DNA of 6,437 bases from Candidatus Poseidoniales archaeon (GTDB taxonomy: Archaea; Thermoplasmatota; Poseidoniia; Poseidoniales; Thalassarchaeaceae), in the NCBI GenBank assembly GCA_022447885.1, contig JAKUTA010000072.1, positions 1 to 6,437 of the forward strand, in the 5' to 3' direction. Numbering within the stretch: position 1 is the stretch's first letter; every line of letters starts with the position of its first letter. The notes beneath the pieces are model-generated. The model saw nothing but the letters and a program-made list of their open reading frames with translations. It was not told where the DNA came from and did not search any database. The translations under genes and the position numbers were made by a program. This document shows, in pieces, positions 1 to 5,431 of this stretch.

Positions 1-720
1 GGTCCAGTCGAGGGTGCGCTCCTGTTCGATGCGAATCTCCTCGATGACCTCGAACTCGTCCGCGCGGATCTGCTCGCGATGGCTGACCAGATAGCCGATG
101 TAGCACACGTAGAGCGCGCACAGGATGAAGCCCTCGATGCGACTGAGTTTGTCGTCGTGCAGCAGGAAGACGGACAGCAGCACCACGGCGAACAGCATCA
201 TCAGGCCGTCGCGTCCGATCCACGATGGACGCACGGAGAGTGGCCGGATCAGCACGACGAGGCCGAGGATGAGGGTGATCTGCACGAGCACGGAACCGTA
301 GATGTTGCCCAGCGCGAAATCGGTGGCGCAGTCTGCGGCCCCGGCGATGCACGGGTTCTGGCGCGCCTCCCAGGCCGCTTGACTTGAGATGAGGATCTCC
401 GGCAGGGATGTCCCCAGGGAGACGATGGTCAGGCCGATGATGATCTCCGCCACACCGATCCTGCGCGCCAACCCCTTCGCTCCCTCGACGAAGAAATCCG
501 CTGACGTGATCAGCAGGCCGATGGCGAGCAGCAGCAGGAAGACGCTGATCGCGATCTTCGTGATCGTCACCTCCGTCATCAGGCTGTTGACTCCGAGCAT
601 GGCGAGGAACAGGCTGGAGATCACCAGCACCTGATTCCACAGGAACAGGCTCGCTATGCCCCGTGTGACCGAACTCCGCGTCTCCGGCTCCGTGGGCGAT
701 TCATCCTCGGGGTCAGCCAT
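1..720 (-). CDS. Sodium/calcium exchanger family (CaCA) membrane protein, C-terminus cut by window edge
   Basis: This inner-membrane antiporter of the Ca2+:cation antiporter superfamily (YrbG/NCX-like) probably exchanges Ca2+ for Na+ or H+. The reading frame is open from the ATG at 720 to the left edge, giving 240 residues without a stop. After an acidic cytoplasmic N-terminus (1-20) come hydrophobic helices at about 30-48 and 54-73. The alpha-1 repeat follows: GLTIVSLGTSLPEIL at 96-110, including the ion-binding Glu108, then ALGNIYGS at 136-143. More helices lie near 144-159, 172-187 and 195-213, then a charged loop starts at about 214. The second alpha repeat would lie outside the window. 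The start is supported by AGGAGG eight bases upstream. Two oddities stand out: a loop with two cysteines (Cys124, Cys131) inserted in the alpha-1 repeat, and GSV where the family usually has GSN. The family call is firm; ion specificity is not readable. Confidence 0.9.
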   Translation of the reverse strand, partial: MADPEDESPTEPETRSSVTRGIASLFLWNQVLVISSLFLAMLGVNSLMTEVTITKIAISVFLLLLAIGLLITSADFFVEGAKGLARRIGVAEIIIGLTIVSLGTSLPEILISSQAAWEARQNPCIAGAADCATDFALGNIYGSVLVQITLILGLVVLIRPLSVRPSWIGRDGLMMLFAVVLLSVFLLHDDKLSRIEGFILCALYVCYIGYLVSHREQIRADEFEVIEEIRIEQERTLDWT

Positions 721-728
721 GCACACCG

Positions 729-734
729 CCTCCT
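729..734 (-). promoter_or_regulatory. Shine-Dalgarno of the exchanger gene
   Basis: AGGAGG on the minus strand ends eight bases before the ATG at 720. It is a full match to the anti-Shine-Dalgarno core and fixes the start of the exchanger. It is the strongest ribosome binding site in the window, so this gene can be translated independently of the upstream E1 gene. Confidence 0.8.
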
Positions 735-771
735 GCGCGGCTGTCGACCTCAGGTTTGGCAAATAGCGGTA

Positions 772-793
772 GCGCCTGTACAGGCTCAGGCGC
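772..793 (-). other. Stem-loop over the stop codon of the E1 gene
   Basis: The arms GCGCCTG (772-778) and CAGGCGC (787-793) pair perfectly over 7 bp with an 8-base loop. The alternative 12-base perfect palindrome GCCTGTACAGGC (774-785) lies inside the same stretch, so two mutually exclusive folds exist. The E1 stop codon (786-788) is within the structure. On the minus strand it is followed by TACCGCTATTTGCC, which is not a proper U-tract, so a simple intrinsic terminator is doubtful. Attenuation, an RNA processing site or 3'-end stabilisation between E1 and the exchanger are alternatives. The pairing is seen directly; its function is not known. Confidence 0.4.
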
Positions 794-3389
794 ACAGTTG
801 GCGCAGATGTCTGGTCACCAGTTCAGCCGTCGGGATGGTATGGTCCTCCAGAGGGGGTGAGAACGGCACCGGGGTGTCGAGCGCGCCGAGCACGACCGGC
901 GGGGCCTCCAGTCCCCAGAACGCCTCCTCGACGATGCGGCTGGAGACCGAATGGCCGAGCCCCCCGGTGTGCTGTGCCTCCTGCAGGACCAGCAGCCGAC
1001 CAGTGCGCTTCACGCTGGCGACACAGGTGGCGGCGTCGAACGGCGCCAGCGTGCGCAGGTCGATCACCTCGACCTCGATGCCCGAGTCCGCCACCTCGGC
1101 AGCAGCAGCGAGGGCCACGTGCACCATCGCCCCCCAGGTCACCACGGTGGCGGCGTCGCCGCCGCGGATGACCTCCGCCTTGCCGAGCTTGTACGGGCCA
1201 TCACCGCCCTTCAGGTGAGCATGCACTGACTCGGTGTCCACCACCTGGTTGATGTTGTCACCCCAACCGGTCTTGCCGCCCCTGAGGCCGTACATCCCCA
1301 GATGCTCGAGATAGACCACCGGGTCGGGCAGTGCAGCCGCTTCGACCAGCAGGTCGTAGGCGTCCTGAGGGGTTGAGGGGAACAGGATGACGAGCCCCGG
1401 GTCGTTGGCGAACCACGATTCGATCATGTTGGCGTGGAACGGACCGGAGCGTGTCTTGGCGCCGAGCGGGATGCGCACGACCAGCGGGACGTCGGCGCCC
1501 CAGCGCCAGCGCAGCATGGAGGCGTTGTTGACGAGCGCATTCATGCCGAGAGCGGCGAATCCCCCGAATTGGATCTCGGCCATGGCGCGCATGCCGGCGA
1601 GCGCAGCTCCTGTGGCTGAATGGATGATGAGCGCCTCGGACAGCGGCATGTCGAGCAGCAGGTCGGAATGACCGGCGACCTTGAGCGGGATGTTCATCCC
1701 GAACGCCCCGGAGATCTCCATGTCCTCTCCCATGAACAGGGCGGAGCGGCCATACTGCTCGGCGATGGCGACCATCCCCTGCTGGATGGCGCGGCTGTAG
1801 GTCCACGCGTTGCTCTCCCCGGAGAACTCCAGGGTCACCTCGCCCGACGGCACCGGTCCTGCTCCTCCCGCCTCGCCCGACGTGGTTGAAACCCTGTCCA
1901 ACTGCTGCTGGTGCGTGCCGGCATCGTGCAGGCTGGTGACCCCGGCGGTCACGCTGGCACCCTCAGGCCACTCCATCGCCTCCATCTCCGCCCTCGCCGC
2001 ATCTACCGATGCCTGCTCCTCGTCCTCCATCTGAGCGAGTTGCTCGGGCCCCACACCAGCCTCGACCAGCAGTCTGCGGTGGTTGGGCAGGGGATCCTTC
2101 TCCTTCCAGTAGGCGAGCAGTTCGCGGTCGATGTAGCCCGGCGGGTTGCCCGACTCGGCGCCCAGGTAGAGGTCGTCGTGGTGGTGAGCGTGACCGCAGC
2201 CGCGCATCGTCTCGACATGCACGAGCGTGGGACCACCGCCTTCGAGTGCGAACTCGCGTGAAGTTGCTATAGAAGAGTGGAATGCGGCTGGATTGGAACC
2301 ATCAATGGTCCATGACGGCAAGCCGACGGCAGCCCCTTTGTCGCCGTACAACTCGGCGTTGTTCTGGCTGGTGGTGAAGGTGTCGAGAGCGATCTGGTTG
2401 TTCTGGATCATGTAGCAGATGGGCAGGCCGCGCGCGCCGGCGAAGTTCATCCCCTCCCAGAACTCCCCGCTGCTGCTGCACCCCTCGCCGACCGGCGCGA
2501 GATGGAACCTGCCCACTTCGAGACGTTGGCTGGCGAGCGCGATCCCCGTGGTCGTGGCGCTGGCTATCGGAAGCGGCGCGGTGGGGGGTAGGATGCCGAG
2601 GTCCCAGTTTCCGATGTGCAGGTCCCGCCCCCCAGCGCCGGCGTGCCCTCCGTTCATCAGCGAGCCCGCCTTGCCCATCTGCGCCGCGAAGATCTCGACC
2701 GGTGGCTGACCCATGGCGAGGGCGAGTCCCACATCGCGGATCATCGGAGCGACCACATCACCCTCGTGGCGCTGCCCGGCGGGCAGGTCGACAGCTCGCC
2801 TGAGCGCGGTGGCGCAGGCGACGATTCCCTCCTGCCAGGTCGAGCGAAACCCCTTGCCTCCGAACGTGCCTCCGTCAGGTGTCGGAATGCCCTTCGAGAA
2901 AAGGTCCTTCAGGTGCTCATCGAGCGCTCGGGTCCGCGTCATCATCCGCTGCCATTCCAACCGCTGTTCGAGCGTGACCGCTTGTTCTTGCGCCATTCTC
3001 CTCAGCGCCAGCCGCACATCGACGAGGAAGCGGGTCGCACGCCGCTCGAGGTGCGCCACGCCGCTTCTGCGCGGGACGACCTCGACGGCATCGAGTCCGG
3101 CGACGATCTCCTCGCTGGCTCGCGTGGACAGGTTGTCATCGAAGGAGGTGACGAGCGCCTCGGAGAATTCGTGGAGGTTGCCTCCGTCCCAGCGTTCTGG
3201 AGGAAATTCCGCGGCGGCCTCATCCCACAGGAGGGCTGCCAGGCGCAGATGACCGTCATGCTTCTCGGCGATGAAGCGCAGGAACTCGGCGCGGGCGGCT
3301 CCTGGGTCAAGAGGTTCGTTGAACTCGAGTGGGAGCGCAGGTTTCCAGTCCGCACCCCAGATGGGTGGCAGTGTCCCTTGCTCGCCCAT
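786..3389 (-). CDS. Fused 2-oxoacid dehydrogenase E1 (alpha-beta), branched-chain type likely
   Basis: This thiamine-diphosphate enzyme decarboxylates a 2-oxoacid and passes the acyl group to the lipoyl arm of an E2 partner. It has 867 residues; separate E1 alpha and beta chains are about 330-400 residues each. Residues 1-145 are an extension I do not recognise. The alpha domain spans about 146-470: GEG (301-303) and NN (330-331) form the Mg-ThDP site, with correct spacing. GEG and IRDVG (217-221) resemble the branched-chain enzyme (GEG, YREAG) more than pyruvate dehydrogenase (GDG, YRxHG). The loop around 396-406 is RGCGHAHHHDD, without the regulatory serines of mitochondrial enzymes. A Gly/Ser/Thr-rich linker (about 495-516) leads to the beta domain (about 525-867), with GED (554-556), catalytic Glu585 in DMPLSE and His652 in GPFH. 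Cofactor residues look intact. The start has GGGTGA four bases upstream and lies 16 bases after the regulator gene. No E2 or E3 gene is present here. Substrate is an inference; pyruvate or acetoin cannot be excluded. Confidence 0.9.
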   Translation of the reverse strand: MGEQGTLPPIWGADWKPALPLEFNEPLDPGAARAEFLRFIAEKHDGHLRLAALLWDEAAAEFPPERWDGGNLHEFSEALVTSFDDNLSTRASEEIVAGLDAVEVVPRRSGVAHLERRATRFLVDVRLALRRMAQEQAVTLEQRLEWQRMMTRTRALDEHLKDLFSKGIPTPDGGTFGGKGFRSTWQEGIVACATALRRAVDLPAGQRHEGDVVAPMIRDVGLALAMGQPPVEIFAAQMGKAGSLMNGGHAGAGGRDLHIGNWDLGILPPTAPLPIASATTTGIALASQRLEVGRFHLAPVGEGCSSSGEFWEGMNFAGARGLPICYMIQNNQIALDTFTTSQNNAELYGDKGAAVGLPSWTIDGSNPAAFHSSIATSREFALEGGGPTLVHVETMRGCGHAHHHDDLYLGAESGNPPGYIDRELLAYWKEKDPLPNHRRLLVEAGVGPEQLAQMEDEEQASVDAARAEMEAMEWPEGASVTAGVTSLHDAGTHQQQLDRVSTTSGEAGGAGPVPSGEVTLEFSGESNAWTYSRAIQQGMVAIAEQYGRSALFMGEDMEISGAFGMNIPLKVAGHSDLLLDMPLSEALIIHSATGAALAGMRAMAEIQFGGFAALGMNALVNNASMLRWRWGADVPLVVRIPLGAKTRSGPFHANMIESWFANDPGLVILFPSTPQDAYDLLVEAAALPDPVVYLEHLGMYGLRGGKTGWGDNINQVVDTESVHAHLKGGDGPYKLGKAEVIRGGDAATVVTWGAMVHVALAAAAEVADSGIEVEVIDLRTLAPFDAATCVASVKRTGRLLVLQEAQHTGGLGHSVSSRIVEEAFWGLEAPPVVLGALDTPVPFSPPLEDHTIPTAELVTRHLRQLCA

Positions 3390-3393
3390 CCAG

Positions 3394-3399
3394 TCACCC
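3394..3399 (-). promoter_or_regulatory. Likely ribosome binding site of the E1 gene
   Basis: GGGTGA on the minus strand, matching the GGTGA part of the Shine-Dalgarno consensus, ends four bases before the ATG at 3389. It sits in the 16-base gap after the regulator stop codon (TGA at 3408-3406). This supports the chosen E1 start and coupled translation of the two genes. The match is partial. Confidence 0.45.
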
Positions 3400-3405
3400 G
3401 TTCGG

Positions 3406-4374
3406 TCAGTCTTCGTCGTCAGTATCCGCCCCGTACTGCTCTAGTGCCCGAATGGCGTCCTCAGCGAGGCCGACGGCATCCTCGACTCGGTGGCTGAGGG
3501 TGGTGTCGGCCAGCCGTCCGGGTATGCCGATCTCCCAGAGCAGTTCGTGGATGATCTCGAGGGTCCGCTGTGTCAGGTTGAGCGCGTCCGGGTCGATGGG
3601 AATCAGTCCGGTCTCCTCGGTGAGGATGAGCACCTTGTCCGGTTGTTCATCGAGTAAGCCCATGTTCGCTTCCAGGGCCTCTTCGGCCAGCTTCGCCTGT
3701 GCATCGAGCACATCCTCCAGCCGACTCTGTTCCAACTCGTCCTCCACCTGCTCCTGAGTGCCCAGAATGAGCGCGTCGAACGCCGTGCGCAGCACCTTCT
3801 CAAGCGTCTCAGGGTCGAGGTCGGTGTCGATGTCCTCGGCTTCCAGTTTCTCCATGATGTTGTCGACGAAGTCCTCGCTGAGCGCCTCCTCACCGAGCAG
3901 TTTCTCAAAGATTGGAAGCGTCCATGAGGGGTCGCCCACTGTCAATTTGACATCGAAGAAACCGGTGCCGGAATCACGCCCCACATCGGCGGGCGGAGGG
4001 ACGAACATCTTGGCCGCATGCTTCTGCAGTTGGGCTAGCAGACTGTTCATGTCAACCGGTTTGGACATCACTTCGTCAACACCGGCCTGAGCGGCGGAGA
4101 TGAGGTACTCCTGCGATGAGTCAGTGGAGAGCACGACCAGCCTGCACTTGAGGTTGAACTCAGGGTCCGTCGAGAGTTTGGACGAGGTGTCGATCGCATT
4201 TCCAGAGCGCCATTCGCCGTCGATGAGCACCACATCTGGCATGGTCGCGAGGGCGGTGCCTTCGCATTGGCGCAGGGTCGAGGCGCGGGTGACGGTGTAG
4301 CCTTCCCGCTCGAAGGTGCCGGCGAGCAGGTTGCGCCTCCCCTCGTTCTCATCTGCGACTATGATTGTCGGCAT
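3406..4374 (-). CDS. Response regulator with CheY-like receiver and unrecognised acidic helical C-terminal half
   Basis: A cytoplasmic two-component signalling protein of 322 residues. The receiver domain covers about 1-122 and has every expected active-site element: acidic pair Asp8-Glu9, phospho-acceptor Asp52 in VLIDGEW, Ser83-Thr84 at the end of the fourth strand, and Lys105 in SKP. It should therefore accept phosphate from a histidine kinase, which is not in this window. A short proline stretch (126-128) joins it to residues 130-322, which are acidic, predicted mostly helical and end in DTDDED. I see no winged-helix, helix-turn-helix, GGDEF, EAL, HD or ATPase motif there, so the output is unknown; protein-protein interaction is a guess. 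No Shine-Dalgarno precedes the ATG; leaderless translation is possible. The gene lies 16 bases before the fused E1 and is probably co-transcribed with it. The receiver assignment is firm, the rest is open. Confidence 0.87.
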   Translation of the reverse strand: MPTIIVADENEGRRNLLAGTFEREGYTVTRASTLRQCEGTALATMPDVVLIDGEWRSGNAIDTSSKLSTDPEFNLKCRLVVLSTDSSQEYLISAAQAGVDEVMSKPVDMNSLLAQLQKHAAKMFVPPPADVGRDSGTGFFDVKLTVGDPSWTLPIFEKLLGEEALSEDFVDNIMEKLEAEDIDTDLDPETLEKVLRTAFDALILGTQEQVEDELEQSRLEDVLDAQAKLAEEALEANMGLLDEQPDKVLILTEETGLIPIDPDALNLTQRTLEIIHELLWEIGIPGRLADTTLSHRVEDAVGLAEDAIRALEQYGADTDDED

Positions 4375-4509
4375 TCAGATTCGCCGGAGTGTTGGACCAC
4401 CTTGAACAATCCGTATTCACCGGTGCTGTTCCACGCCGTACTGCATCCCTTTGTCCACAGGCGGAGAGACAGATGAACTCGCGCAGCATGAAGCGAGATC
4501 CCGGTAGCC
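4375..4509. other. 135-base intergenic region, candidate promoter of the regulator-E1 pair
   Basis: This is the longest gap in the window, between the TSP3 gene stop and the regulator start, so a promoter for regulator and E1 is most likely here. I see no clear archaeal TATA box or BRE and no bacterial -35/-10 pair. It contains an 8-base palindrome CACCGGTG (4418-4425) and 5-base inverted arms GAACA (4404-4408) and TGTTC (4427-4431), 18 bases apart. Both are weak enough to arise by chance. No open frame here has coding character. Confidence 0.3.
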
Positions 4510-5355
4510 TCAGAGGCCGGGTGGTTTTCTGGACGGCAGTCGTCTGAACTTCGGCTCGCTCACATCTCCGGCCATTGCAGCCTCGTTCAACTCGATGCGC
4601 CGCTGCACGCTCGCCACCATCAGGTCAGCGTATGCTCCGTCTGGCAACTTGCTCTTCTCGTTCGCTATGTTCAGCTCCTCTCCGATATCATCCAGTTGGC
4701 GCGTATGACTCGTATTGTTGATGCGGCGCAGGAGTCGCTTCTTGCGTCGCTTGCCAGAAGCCCCTCCGGTCAGGCCGACCACTCGCCCGGCGCGCAATAC
4801 CCACCCCAGCGCACCGAGGGCCAGTGAAACGGTTCCGGCGCTGACCGCCTGCCCGTTGCTGATCCGACCCACCACGGGTGCTTGCTCCACCAGGGTCTCG
4901 CTCATGAATGGGGTGCAACCGTTCTCGTTCACCTCACGTCGTTCCGACTTGAGGGTGTCAGGGCATTCGTCGTCATCGTCGAGGACCCCATCTCCGTCGC
5001 CATCCAGTTGATATGTCGCACAACCATCATCGTCAACCTCCGACCCGGTTTCGGTATCCGGGCAGATGTCCTTGCTGTCAATCACGCCGTCGTCGTCGGT
5101 GTCATCGGTGGAGCCGTAGTCGGCGTCACCAACATTGCGCTGGGTCTCCGAGCAACCATTCTCATCCACCTCACTGCCCTCCGCGGTGTCGGGGCATTCA
5201 TCATCAGCGTCATCCACCCCGTCTCCATCCGCGTCGCTCTGTCCGGCGACCGTGGATGCGAGCAGGAGCAGCGCGAGCAGCAGAGCCAGCAACGGGGGAC
5301 GCGCTGGAGCACGGGTTTGCATCAACAGGCGCTCGCGGGCTTCGTGCATCAGCAT
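4510..5355 (-). CDS. Secreted, membrane-anchored protein with three thrombospondin type-3 repeats
   Basis: A surface protein, 281 residues from the first ATG. A hydrophobic signal segment lies at 21-38 (rich in Leu and Ala, ending ASTVAG), with likely cleavage near TVA-GQ. An internal ATG (residue 12, position 5322) gives a more typical short signal peptide and may be the true start; neither start has a clear Shine-Dalgarno. Three calcium-binding repeats follow (41-68, 85-112, 118-147), each with DxDxDG and a cysteine pair. A single hydrophobic segment at about 170-190 is followed by the basic stretch KRRKKRLLRR (202-211), so the repeats should face outside and the last 70 or so residues, charged and helical, inside. 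Known TSP3 repeats bind Ca2+ and are rigid spacers or adhesion modules; here a role in cell-surface architecture is an inference. There is no enzymatic domain. This plan is common in marine Euryarchaeota. Confidence 0.85.
   Translation of the reverse strand: MLMHEARERLLMQTRAPARPPLLALLLALLLLASTVAGQSDADGDGVDDADDECPDTAEGSEVDENGCSETQRNVGDADYGSTDDTDDDGVIDSKDICPDTETGSEVDDDGCATYQLDGDGDGVLDDDDECPDTLKSERREVNENGCTPFMSETLVEQAPVVGRISNGQAVSAGTVSLALGALGWVLRAGRVVGLTGGASGKRRKKRLLRRINNTSHTRQLDDIGEELNIANEKSKLPDGAYADLMVASVQRRIELNEAAMAGDVSEPKFRRLPSRKPPGL
4915..5235 (-). repeat. Three thrombospondin type-3 Ca2+-binding repeats (protein level)
   Basis: The repeats start at Asp41, Asp85 and Asp118. In each, the first Asp lies exactly 13 residues before the first cysteine (Cys54, Cys98, Cys131), which sits in C-P-D-T. 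The second cysteine (Cys68, Cys112, Cys147) follows 14, 14 and 16 residues later, so the third unit carries a two-residue insertion. Six cysteines suggest one disulfide per repeat outside the cell. DxDxDGxxD matches the known calcium loop of this family. Confidence 0.85.
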
Positions 5356-5431
5356 TTTCCCTGCTCGGTGTCGCTGATTGCTGCGTGATGGAGGGTCTCA
5401 GGAGGGTGTTGGGGTCGACGTAGCACGGGAT
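5356..5431. other. 76-base gap between the MoeB-rhodanese and TSP3 genes
   Basis: There is no stem-loop with a U-tract and no clear promoter. The only structure is a 7-base direct repeat, GGAGGGT on the plus strand at 5390-5396 and 5401-5407 (period 11, ACCCTCC on the coding strand). It may be chance in GC-rich DNA. The two genes could be co-transcribed or separately expressed; the sequence does not decide. Confidence 0.3.

Noticed and set aside
79..634. Two plus-strand open frames (79-387 and 389-634)
   Set aside because: They are the antisense of the exchanger gene, whose minus-strand frame has transmembrane helices and the alpha-1 motif and is open to the window edge.
1258..1806. Minus-strand open frame of 182 codons within the E1 gene
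   Set aside because: It is out of frame with E1, whose beta-domain catalytic residues Glu585 and His652 lie in this same stretch; the translation is Arg/His/Pro-rich as expected for a shifted frame.
2616..3497. Open frame of 293 codons on the plus strand opposite the start of the E1 gene
   Set aside because: It lies wholly against E1 and the regulator gene, which have clear family motifs. Its translation has no recognisable domain and the mixed composition of an antisense frame in GC-rich DNA.
4365..4547. Plus-strand open frame of 60 codons over the 135-base gap
   Set aside because: It overlaps both flanking genes, has no ribosome binding site that I can see and no recognisable protein character.
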